From Clostridia bacterium (GTDB taxonomy: Bacteria > Bacillota > Clostridia > Lachnospirales > Lachnospiraceae), in assembly GCA_910575245.1 (NCBI GenBank), contig CAJTEN010000027.1, positions 1 through 64,000 on the forward strand: 64,000 nucleotides of DNA, written 5' to 3'. Below the pieces are notes generated by a model. The model had not been told where the DNA came from and ran no database searches. It saw only the letters and a program-made list of their open reading frames with translations. Below, piece by piece: positions 24,621-31,501 of this stretch. The position numbers were made by a program, and so were the translations under genes. Within the stretch, counting starts at the first letter, position 1. Each line of letters opens with the position of its first letter.

Positions 24621-25090
24621 TGAAAAAGATAAGAACAGTATTACTTGTTTCTCTTATGACGTTTTCCATAGCCATGTTAGCTGCCTGCGGCAGAAATAAT
24701 GACGCAGCAAACAACGGAAACGGCAATGGGAATACAGCCGAGTCAAGTACCGGAAATGATACCAACACAAATGGTACAGGCAGCACAAACGGCACAGGCA
24801 GCACAAACGGCACAGGCAGCACAAACGGTACGAACGGCACATCACAGGATAACACCTCTGATGGCACTACAGGCAATGGCACCGCAAACGGAACCACAAA
24901 TAACAACGAAAATGTCAATGACGTGACCGCCGGCGATCAGAACGATGATGACTCCGTAATGGATAATATTGGGGACGCGGTAGGCGACGCAGGAGATGCC
25001 ACTTCCGATGTCATCGATGATGCCGCAAACGGCGTTGAGAATATGGTAGATGATATAACAGGCTCCGACAACGGCAACAAGGCCGATTAA
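24620..25090 (+). CDS. Lipoprotein with Gly-Thr-Asn repeats, acidic C-terminus
   Basis: From ATG 24620 (preceded by GGAGGAAATT) the protein has a lipoprotein signal ending in AMLAAC. A low-complexity region follows with three or more TNGTGS repeats (18-bp DNA repeats near 24775-24830), then acidic Asp/Val/Gly-rich segments (DNIGDAVGDAGDATSDVIDD, AANGVENMVDDITGS). It is probably a cell-surface spacer or stalk protein. No catalytic domain is present. Confidence 0.75.
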   Translation: MKKIRTVLLVSLMTFSIAMLAACGRNNDAANNGNGNGNTAESSTGNDTNTNGTGSTNGTGSTNGTGSTNGTNGTSQDNTSDGTTGNGTANGTTNNNENVNDVTAGDQNDDDSVMDNIGDAVGDAGDATSDVIDDAANGVENMVDDITGSDNGNKAD

Positions 25091-25182
25091 ACCTTCCTTA
25101 TAAGATGCAGATGTATTAAAGCAATCTATTCCATGTTTTAATACATCTGCACTTCTTTCTGTGTTCCGTCTGTAACTTTATC

Positions 25183-25470
25183 TGTAACAGTTCAGCCTAC
25201 AATGTCATTTAGTTATAGTTAACGACATTAATATTTTCGTTTTCGGCCCTGTAAAAGCTTCCGTATATGGCTTTGGCAGGAGACGGAAACAGAAAATTGT
25301 TATGTCGTTTACTATAAGTCTATACACAGCGTCTGATACGATAGGAATCTCCTTAGTACCGCTGCGTTTGGAACCGAGCGAAAGCGCGTCCTTAGGAGAT
25401 TCCTATCATGTCAGGCGCGTCCGGCTTAACTTAATGACATTGGTTCAGCCTTTCGGCTTCCCTGTTATCT
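25183..25470. repeat. Large inverted-repeat element (family A, copy 1) interrupted by a nested MITE
   Basis: The left end GTAACAGTTCAGCC...AATGTCATT matches the right end (AATGACATT, then GGTTCAGCC... CTGTTAT) in inverted orientation. Inner sequence 25317-25442 holds a 14-bp-arm palindrome (GATAGGAATCTCCT / AGGAGATTCCTATC). The same element, without interruption, is at 31181-31370. Here it is split by the 103-bp family B element at 25214-25316. Confidence 0.7.
25214..25316. mobile_element. MITE-like element family B, copy 1 (103 bp, TA-flanked)
   Basis: The ends TATAGTTAACGACATTAA and the reverse of TTATGTCGTTTACTATA form imperfect terminal inverted repeats of about 30 bp with TA at both edges. 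Comparison with the uninterrupted family A copy at 31181 shows insertion at a TA with TA duplicated, as in mariner/IS630-type MITEs. Another full copy of the same length lies at 44013-44115. Confidence 0.75.
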
Positions 25471-27426
25471 TTATCTTTCTATGATCGTGCCGTCCCTGTA
25501 AGCCTGCAAAAGTTCTTCCAGCTGGTGAATGGTCTCCCGAAGCTCCGCGCCGTTATCGGTATCCGAAATTTTCTGGCGCATCGTGGTTGTCTCCAGAATC
25601 ACTGAATCCGAGAAGATATCCGATTCGTGAAGGATAGCCGCTTCCGTAGATTCGAATGGTTCATGGGCCACCAGACGCATCCCGTAAGAATTAACCACCA
25701 GCGTATAACCGGCAATCCCTGTCTTATCCTGATAGGCCTTGGAAAAACCGCCGTCAATAATGAGCAGTTTGCCGCCGCATTTGATCGGAGATTCCCCTTT
25801 CTTGCGCTCCACCGGCACATGTCCGTTGACGATGTGGGAACGCTTCTCATCCAGCCCGAACTCTTTCAGGATCTTCTCGATCACTTCTTCGTTATCCAAA
25901 AGCCTGTAATAACTGTTCTTAGTCTCTTTATGAACCGCCTTGTCATCAACGAAATACCTCTCGAAGGTTGCCATCTTATCCTTGCCGAACACCGGTGAAT
26001 TCGGTCCCGTCCAGATATACCACATAATATCCTGTCCTTTTAATTTTTCTCTCAGATTATCGGAGTAATACCCTTTTCTGGCGTAATGCTCCAGTACATC
26101 ATACAGTTCCTTGCCGCTGTACTCCTCTCCGTACACATTAACCTTCCTGAAATTTCCCTCCTCATCCATGGGTACGCAGCCATGATAGAGCAGATTGGAA
26201 TTATACACTTTATACATCCCGCCCTTGGAGAAAAGGAATTTCACATGCTTCTGCAGCTTTTCACACTTCACAAAACCGTGACGGAGCCTTTCCATGACCT
26301 GTTCTTCCTCCGGCGTCAGCTCATATGGCCGCTCCCTGTTGATGGTAGGGAAATCCACGTCCCGCATGGGATAAGCTACCCCGTCAATGCTGACCGATTT
26401 GTTCTCGTAATCGATATGCTCCAGCAGCAGTCTGTCCTGCATACCAAATTCCGGCCTGCGCATGATAATCTGGCCTTCCAGCTTAAACTGGATGATGGTA
26501 ATCGCCTTATGCATCATCATATCGAGAGTTAAGTCCTTCGTATCATATTCCGTGTTATACTTGATCGAAAACACATCACAGTTGGTATCCCTGTAAGTCT
26601 CCATGGCAAAAGTGGCAAGCGGAATCAGGTTAATACCATATCCTTCCTCCAGAGTATCCAGATTCCCGTATCTTGCCGATGTCCTGATCACATTCGCTAT
26701 GGATGCCAGGTGCCCGCTGGCAGCGCTCATCCATACAATATCGTGATTCCCCCACTGCACATCCACAGAATGGTAACTGCACAGAGTATCCATAATCACA
26801 TGGGGACCCGGCCCTCTGTCATAAATATCCCCCACAATATGCAGATGGTCAATGACCAGCTGCTGAATCAGATTACTCAAAGCTTCAATAAATTCCTGTG
26901 CCCTTCCGATGCGGATGATTGTGTGGATAATCTCATTATAGTATGCTTCCTTATCCTGAATCTCCGCTTTCTCCGTGATCAGCTCTTCAATAATATAAGA
27001 AAAATCCTTCGGCAGCGCTTTACGCACCTTGGATCTCGTATACTTGGAGGAGACCCGTTTCGTAATCTGAACCAGCCTGTGCAGCGTGATCTTATACCAG
27101 TCCTCAATAGAATCCTCATCCTCTTCCCGCAGCACGATGTCCAGCTTCTCCCTGGGATAATAGATCAGCGTTGCCAGGCTCTTCTTATCCTTGATGCTTA
27201 AAGTATTGCCGAATTCCTCATCGATCTTACGCCGGACTGATCCGGAACCATTCTTTAAGATATGATTGAATTGTTCATACTCCCCGTGAATGTCCGTCAT
27301 AAAATGTTCCGTCCCCTTAGGCAGATTCAGGATGGACTGTAAGTTAATGATCTCTGTCGATGCGGCGGCGATCGTCGGATATTGTCTGGATAAGCTTTTC
27401 AAGTATTTTAATTCTAAGTCGTTCAT
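25471..27426 (-). CDS. fbp: Fructose-1,6-bisphosphatase class III
   Basis: The 651-aa enzyme of gluconeogenesis has Firmicutes class III metallophosphoesterase motifs: HFMTDIHGEYEQFNHIL, HIVGDIYDRGPGPHVIMD, VQWGNHDIVWMSAASG and SHIVNGHVPVERKKGESPIK. It hydrolyses fructose-1,6-bisphosphate to fructose-6-phosphate. Length matches the family. It follows dapB by 44 nt on the same strand, with a stop-abutting hairpin between. A GAAA-capped hairpin repeat begins 3 nt after its own stop. Confidence 0.96.
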   Translation of the reverse strand: MNDLELKYLKSLSRQYPTIAAASTEIINLQSILNLPKGTEHFMTDIHGEYEQFNHILKNGSGSVRRKIDEEFGNTLSIKDKKSLATLIYYPREKLDIVLREEDEDSIEDWYKITLHRLVQITKRVSSKYTRSKVRKALPKDFSYIIEELITEKAEIQDKEAYYNEIIHTIIRIGRAQEFIEALSNLIQQLVIDHLHIVGDIYDRGPGPHVIMDTLCSYHSVDVQWGNHDIVWMSAASGHLASIANVIRTSARYGNLDTLEEGYGINLIPLATFAMETYRDTNCDVFSIKYNTEYDTKDLTLDMMMHKAITIIQFKLEGQIIMRRPEFGMQDRLLLEHIDYENKSVSIDGVAYPMRDVDFPTINRERPYELTPEEEQVMERLRHGFVKCEKLQKHVKFLFSKGGMYKVYNSNLLYHGCVPMDEEGNFRKVNVYGEEYSGKELYDVLEHYARKGYYSDNLREKLKGQDIMWYIWTGPNSPVFGKDKMATFERYFVDDKAVHKETKNSYYRLLDNEEVIEKILKEFGLDEKRSHIVNGHVPVERKKGESPIKCGGKLLIIDGGFSKAYQDKTGIAGYTLVVNSYGMRLVAHEPFESTEAAILHESDIFSDSVILETTTMRQKISDTDNGAELRETIHQLEELLQAYRDGTIIER

Positions 27427-27443
27427 AATTCCTCCACTTTATA

Positions 27444-27470
27444 TAACAGTTCAGCTCTCTTTTCTGTTAC
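27444..27470 (-). terminator. Hairpin repeat abutting the dapB stop codon
   Basis: On the minus strand GTAACAG begins immediately after the TAG of dapB and pairs with CTGTTA 20 nt later. It belongs to the same repeat family as hairpins after fbp, ssb-like and sdaAB genes. It may act as a weak terminator or RNA-stability element between dapB and fbp. Confidence 0.5.
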
Positions 27471-28238
27471 CTATCCAATCACATCGCTCATATCATACAT
27501 ACCCGCCGGTTTGCCGGCAAGGAATTTCGCCGCCTGCACAGCGCCCTTGCCGAATACCATCTTGGAGTAAGCCCTGTGGGAAAAGGTTACCACTTCGTCC
27601 GCTCCCGCAAAGATCACATCATGGTCTCCCACGATCGTACCTCCTCTGACAGCGCTGATTCCTATCTCCTTCTTCCCTCTCTGTTCCCGTATCTGACTCC
27701 TGTCATAGACATACTGATAAGAGTTGTCCAATTCCTCATTGATGGAATCTGCCAGTGCAAGGGCTGTTCCGCTGGGTGCGTCCTTCTTCAGATTATGATG
27801 CTTCTCCACGATCTCAATATCAAATCCTGCCTCCGCAAGAACCTGTGCCGCCTCCTTCAGCATCTTGAGAAGCAGATTGATTCCCAGCGACATATTCGCC
27901 GATTTCAGGATCGCCACCCTGCCCGATGCCTCTTTCACTGCAGCAAGCTGCTCTTCTGATAAGCCCGTCGTACACAATACACAGGGCAGTTTCTTCCCGA
28001 CACAGTAGGCAAGCATGGCATCCACCGCGGGCGCCACGCTGAAGTCAATAACGACATCCGCCTCCACATCACACGCTCCTATGTCCCGAAATACCGGGTA
28101 TGGATTGGATAATCCGTCATACGTATCTATCCCTGCCACGATCTCGATCCCTTCGTCCGCCGCAATCAATCCCGATATCGTCTGTCCCATCTTGCCATTG
28201 CATCCATGCATAATTGCCCTGATCTTCTTATTTCCCAT
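27471..28238 (-). CDS. dapB: 4-hydroxy-tetrahydrodipicolinate reductase
   Basis: From ATG 28238 the 255-aa protein shows AIMHGCNGKMGQTISGLI (nucleotide-binding loop), DVVIDFSVAPAVDAMLAYC, VLCTTGLSEEQ, and the catalytic block EIVEKHHNLKKDAPSGTALA. It reduces the product of DapA in lysine and diaminopimelate synthesis with NAD(P)H. The frame is open far upstream, but the ribosome site GGGAGGGAAAGAATC and homology fix the start here. It lies downstream of dapA, separated by 200 nt containing a solo family B palindrome. Confidence 0.95.
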   Translation of the reverse strand: MGNKKIRAIMHGCNGKMGQTISGLIAADEGIEIVAGIDTYDGLSNPYPVFRDIGACDVEADVVIDFSVAPAVDAMLAYCVGKKLPCVLCTTGLSEEQLAAVKEASGRVAILKSANMSLGINLLLKMLKEAAQVLAEAGFDIEIVEKHHNLKKDAPSGTALALADSINEELDNSYQYVYDRSQIREQRGKKEIGISAVRGGTIVGDHDVIFAGADEVVTFSHRAYSKMVFGKGAVQAAKFLAGKPAGMYDMSDVIG

Positions 28239-28408
28239 GATTCTTTCCCTCCCAAATCTGATCTGTTTACCAGTATCATACCATTTTATTCCTTCCTGCG
28301 CCACCTGCAATCCTGAAAGACTGTTATGGAATCTGCCCATCAATGTAAAAGCGTCTGTCTCGGATGCATCCGCATCCTCAACAGACACTCTTTCATAATA
28401 CCTGCTTC

Positions 28409-28443
28409 TATAGTAAACGACATTTCTAATGTCGTTTACTATA
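28409..28443. repeat. Solo family B palindrome providing the dapA stop codon
   Basis: TATAGTAAACGACAT and ATGTCGTTTACTATA form a perfect 15-bp-arm palindrome around TTCTA. It is an internally deleted copy of the 103-bp family B element. Its right edge forms the TAG stop of dapA, so insertion replaced or fixed the native 3' end. Confidence 0.7.
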
Positions 28444-29323
28444 GAATTCCATAATTCTGCATCGCTGTTTTTAGAATTTCCACATTCTGAGGCTCCATCC
28501 TGGACAGCGGCATATGAGTCGGCCCTACTTCCTTCCCCATCAGGTTCAAAGCCTCCTTCACAGGAATCGGGTTCACTTCGCAAAACAGTGCGTCACACAA
28601 CTCGATCGCACGAAGCTGTTCCTTCATACTGCCTTCCACATCCCCGTCAAAATATTTCTGACAGATATCGTGTACCTGTGCCGGAGCCACATTGGAGAGC
28701 ACTGAGATGACGCCTTTACCGCCCAGAGACAGAAGCGGCACGATCTGATCGTCATTTCCGGAATACAGATCCAGCTTACCGCCTGCCAGCGCCATCAGCT
28801 TGACAACCTGGGAGATATTGCCGCTGGCTTCCTTGATCGCCACGATATTGCTGACTTCCGTACACAGCTTCACCACCGTTCCCGGCAGAATATTGCATCC
28901 CGTTCTGCCCGGTACATTGTACAGAATAATCGGCAGCTCCACAGAATCCGCGATCGCCTTGAAATGCTCGAACAGGCCCTTCTGTGTTGCTTTGTTATAA
29001 TATGGTGTTACGAGGAGCAGCCCGTCCGCTCCGTATTTCTGTGCTTCAGTGGACAAGTATATCGCCGTCTTGGTGCAGTTCGAACCGGTTCCTGCCACCA
29101 CCGGCACTCTGCCGTGTACCTTCTCCACACAGAATTTGATCAGATCCAGATGTTCCTCATGAGTCAGTGTAGACGCCTCTCCTGTCGTACCGCACACAAT
29201 GACCGCATCGGTACCTCCCGCAATCTGCTCCTCCAAAAGCTGTTCGAATTTCTCATAGTTAATGCTTCCGTCCTCATGAAATGGCGTAACGATCGCTACG
29301 CCTGCCCCTTTAAAAATTGCCAT
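28439..29323 (-). CDS. dapA: 4-hydroxy-tetrahydrodipicolinate synthase
   Basis: The 294-aa aldolase condenses pyruvate and aspartate semialdehyde in the first committed step to lysine/DAP. Motifs are MAIFKGAGVAIVTPFHEDGS, VCGTTGEASTLTHEEH, LPIILYNVPGRTGCN (catalytic Tyr region) and VAIKEASGNISQVVKL with the Schiff-base lysine. The start at 29323 is fixed by homology. The gene is preceded by a lysine riboswitch with terminator and a near-consensus promoter. The last codon and TAG come from a repeat element. Confidence 0.96.
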   Translation of the reverse strand: MAIFKGAGVAIVTPFHEDGSINYEKFEQLLEEQIAGGTDAVIVCGTTGEASTLTHEEHLDLIKFCVEKVHGRVPVVAGTGSNCTKTAIYLSTEAQKYGADGLLLVTPYYNKATQKGLFEHFKAIADSVELPIILYNVPGRTGCNILPGTVVKLCTEVSNIVAIKEASGNISQVVKLMALAGGKLDLYSGNDDQIVPLLSLGGKGVISVLSNVAPAQVHDICQKYFDGDVEGSMKEQLRAIELCDALFCEVNPIPVKEALNLMGKEVGPTHMPLSRMEPQNVEILKTAMQNYGIL

Positions 29324-29402
29324 ACATATCCTTCCTTTCCGCTCCGCCCTAAAGCACCCTTGTTTATCATATGTAGAAATTACAGAGAATTTCCATACCA
29401 TA

Positions 29403-29442
29403 AAAGAAAGCTGACCGCACAGGGCCAGCTTCAGCTTTCTCA
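29403..29442 (-). terminator. Riboswitch-controlled terminator before dapA
   Basis: On the minus strand AGAAAGCTGA (29440-29431) pairs with TCAGCTTTCT (29414-29405), with GGCC-rich pairing inside, followed by TTTTATGG. It lies just downstream of the lysine aptamer, as expected for transcription attenuation when lysine is bound. Confidence 0.75.
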
Positions 29443-29611
29443 TACCTGATAGCGCCCCATCGATCCGATGACAGTCATACAGTTCTTCACTGCATGCCCA
29501 AGGCAAGAGCAAGCAGGTAACTCTTCCTTTCGGCGCCTTCCCCTTTCAAATCTCTTCTCCTGTGCCTGCCACATCCAAAATCCTACTGATAAAAAGCGCA
29601 ACCTCTATCAA
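29443..29611 (-). promoter_or_regulatory. Lysine riboswitch (L-box)
   Basis: The minus-strand leader contains the conserved aptamer pieces in order: GATAGAGGTTGCGC, ATCAGTAGG, GGGGAAGGCGCCGAAAGG, then GACTGTCATCGGATCGATGG and the closing GGGGCGCTATCAGG. GGCGCCGAAAGG, AGTAG and the GCGC/GCGC closing helix are hallmarks of the L-box. An intrinsic terminator follows and dapA comes next, which fits lysine-responsive attenuation. Confidence 0.88.
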
Positions 29612-29631
29612 TTCCTCTATTTATTGAATTT

Positions 29632-29660
29632 ATCTTAGCATTACACTGTAAATCTGTCAA
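29632..29660 (-). promoter_or_regulatory. Sigma-A promoter of the dapA transcript
   Basis: On the minus strand TTGACA (29660-29655), a 17-nt spacer and TAAGAT (29637-29632) give a near-consensus housekeeping promoter about 20 nt before the lysine aptamer. Confidence 0.75.
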
Positions 29661-29679
29661 TATATAAATTGCTTCTTCA

Positions 29680-30180
29680 CTATTCCCATATTTTAAAACG
29701 CATGGTTTCTACCTTAGTCACTTCATCAGCCAGCACACACACCTCGTCATTCAGTGTAATACCAGTCATAATGATATCCATCTCTTCCGGTTTCACTGCG
29801 AGCAGGGATTTCAACTCCTCCACCGTAATAATTCCTTTATCGATCAGTCCCAGTACTTCATCCAGAATCAACAGGGAACATTCTCCTGTGTATAATACCT
29901 TCTTGGCAAAATTGAGCCCGTTGCGGATATTCTGCCACTCTTCCGTCTTACGTTCCTCGGAAAGATCCACATAATCTTCAACCGATTTCTCAAAACGGAA
30001 TATCTTAATCTCCGGTTCCAGTCTTTTTACAAATTCCGAGTCGGTCAAGCCCCGGCCCTTCAAAAACTGAATGATCACTACATCCCCGCCCATGCATGCC
30101 GTCTGAACCGCTCTGCCCAGGGCTGCCGGAGACTTTCCATGGCCTTCTCCGCTGTAGATCTGAATCATGCCTTTTCTCAT
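29680..30180 (-). CDS. Corrinoid adenosyltransferase-like protein (CobA/BtuR family)
   Basis: The 166-aa protein has a P-loop region GMIQIYSGEGHGKSPAALGR, VVIIQFLKGRGLTDSE, LLILDEVLGLIDKGII and ITLNDEVCVLADEVTKVE. CobA/BtuR enzymes transfer adenosine from ATP to cob(I)alamin. The usual GKGKTTAA loop reads GHGKSPAA here, so the hydroxyl after the Lys is Ser and the next Thr is Pro. This could alter ATP binding. No other cobalamin genes or cobalamin riboswitch are adjacent. Confidence 0.85.
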   Translation of the reverse strand: MRKGMIQIYSGEGHGKSPAALGRAVQTACMGGDVVIIQFLKGRGLTDSEFVKRLEPEIKIFRFEKSVEDYVDLSEERKTEEWQNIRNGLNFAKKVLYTGECSLLILDEVLGLIDKGIITVEELKSLLAVKPEEMDIIMTGITLNDEVCVLADEVTKVETMRFKIWE

Positions 30181-30341
30181 ATTGAACTCCTTATGGCCGT
30201 TTCTGCCCGCATATATTTAACCAAATGCTCACAACGGCTGTTCATTCCCCTGTCTTATGTTATATGAATCTACGAAACTTTCAGTTTATCATAACACACT
30301 CCGCCTGTCTGTGCAACTCATTGCTTACAATTCAGTCTTCG

Positions 30342-30372
30342 CAGCAGTTCAGCCTGCGGCTTCCCTGTCACG
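30342..30372. repeat. Hairpin repeat after the SSB-like gene
   Basis: GCAGTTCAGCC...GGCTTCCCTGTCAC on the plus strand is a variant of the stop-abutting hairpin family; it starts 5 nt after the TAG of the SSB-like gene on the minus strand. Confidence 0.45.
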
Positions 30373-30376
30373 GATT

Positions 30377-31009
30377 CTACTCATCCTCCACCATCTCCAG
30401 CTTGCTGACCGATACCTCATAAGCCACTCTTCTCTCAAGCTGATCCTCGGATAATTTCTTCATATATTCTCTGCTCTGGATCCTTCCCCAGATGGCACAC
30501 CGGCTTCCCACCTCGAAATTGCTTGCAAACCTTGCGTTTCTGCCCCAGCAGATGCAGGGTATGTAATCCGATTTCCCATAAGGCCTGTTGACTGCCAGAA
30601 GCAGATCCGCAATTTCCCGTCCAAGCGGGGTTTTACGGTAAATCGGCGCCTTGCAGATATAACCGTCCAGAAAGATCTGATTGGTCTTGGCGCTCTCACT
30701 GATCTCCTCCACGAATTCAATCTCTCTTGCGAACACGGACAATACAAGTCTGTTCTTTCTTTCTTCATGTCTGTTGTAGGAGCGGAATTGCCCGGCAATA
30801 CAGATTTTCATCCCCTTGTAGTCATCGTTGACATCCAGAAGACGCTCCGATACCATCACGGGAATAATATCCGTGGAATCGCTGAGCCGGTTCACACTGA
30901 TATCCACCATGTAAAATCCCTCTCCAAAAATCTCGTGGCTGAAAGTAAAATCGCTTACGATCTCCCCCATAATCGCCACCTGGTTGTTTTCAATAACCTT
31001 ATCTGTCAT
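30377..31009 (-). CDS. Double-OB-fold single-stranded DNA-binding protein
   Basis: The 210-aa protein contains two OB folds in tandem. The first (NNQVAIMGEIVSDFTFSHEI, FYMVDISVNRLSDSTDIIPV) and second (TNQIFLDGYICKAPIYRKTP, LGREIADLLLAVNRPYGKSD, YIPCICWGRNARFASNFEVG) each end in an SSB-type beta barrel, and the second is closest to SSB/PriB. Length and dual fold match a Clostridia family annotated single-stranded DNA-binding protein, distinct from the main Ssb. It lacks the acidic SSB tail, ending in VSVSKLEMVEDE. Confidence 0.85.
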   Translation of the reverse strand: MTDKVIENNQVAIMGEIVSDFTFSHEIFGEGFYMVDISVNRLSDSTDIIPVMVSERLLDVNDDYKGMKICIAGQFRSYNRHEERKNRLVLSVFAREIEFVEEISESAKTNQIFLDGYICKAPIYRKTPLGREIADLLLAVNRPYGKSDYIPCICWGRNARFASNFEVGSRCAIWGRIQSREYMKKLSEDQLERRVAYEVSVSKLEMVEDE

Positions 31010-31180
31010 GTTTCTCTCCCTTCTGACTGTGGAATTGCAGGAACTCCTGATTCCTATTTGTATTGTATTATCAATATATAGGAAATGCGACGAAATTAGA
31101 ACCGTCAGTAATCGCGCAAACTTCCACCGTTCTGCCCAAACGCTCCTAATCCGCCAAAAACCGGCTCCACTTGAATTTCT

Positions 31181-31370
31181 GTAACAGTTCAGCCTTCAAT
31201 GTCATTAAGTTAAGTCTATACGCAGCGCCTGATATGATAGGATTCTCCTGAGGGCCATTGGAAAACGCCGGTACTTAATGAGGTTTTTCACGAATTTAGT
31301 ACCGCTGCGTTTGGAACTGAGCGAAGGCGCGTCCGGCTTAACTTAACGACATTGTGGGCTGAACTGTTAC
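31181..31370. repeat. Inverted-repeat element family A, intact copy (190 bp)
   Basis: The ends GTAACAGTTCAGCCTTCAAT... and ...ATTGTGGGCTGAACTGTTAC are inverted copies, with the shared inner block AATGTC(A/G)TTAAGTTAAG on both sides, giving a terminal repeat of about 35 bp. The interior contains TACCGCTGCGTTTGGAAC also found at 25355. A right-end fragment lies at 43947-43980. No coding capacity. Confidence 0.7.
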
Positions 31371-31399
31371 TAATTTCTTTTTCTTTTTTACTTCCATGC

Positions 31400-31428
31400 T
31401 TGCAAGATAAAGAGACTGGTGATATAAT
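31400..31428 (+). promoter_or_regulatory. Promoter of typA
   Basis: TTGCAA (31400-31405), a 17-nt spacer and TATAAT (31423-31428) form a housekeeping promoter about 75 nt before the typA start. Confidence 0.7.
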
Positions 31429-31501
31429 TAGCAGGTTTCAGAGATATGAGAAAGTATTCGGATGTGTTGGGACGGATTTAATGAGAAAGGCATGGTAGAA
31501 C

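Noticed and set aside
24364..24918. 184-codon minus-strand frame over the lipoprotein gene
   Set aside because: It is the complement of the Gly/Thr/Asn repeats (giving PFVLPV repeats). A short tail reading MKQITDNVEIDKIF at 24364-24450 is possible but unsupported.
30181..30341. Possible cobalamin riboswitch upstream of the adenosyltransferase-like gene
   Set aside because: No B12-box or conserved core seen in this short gap.
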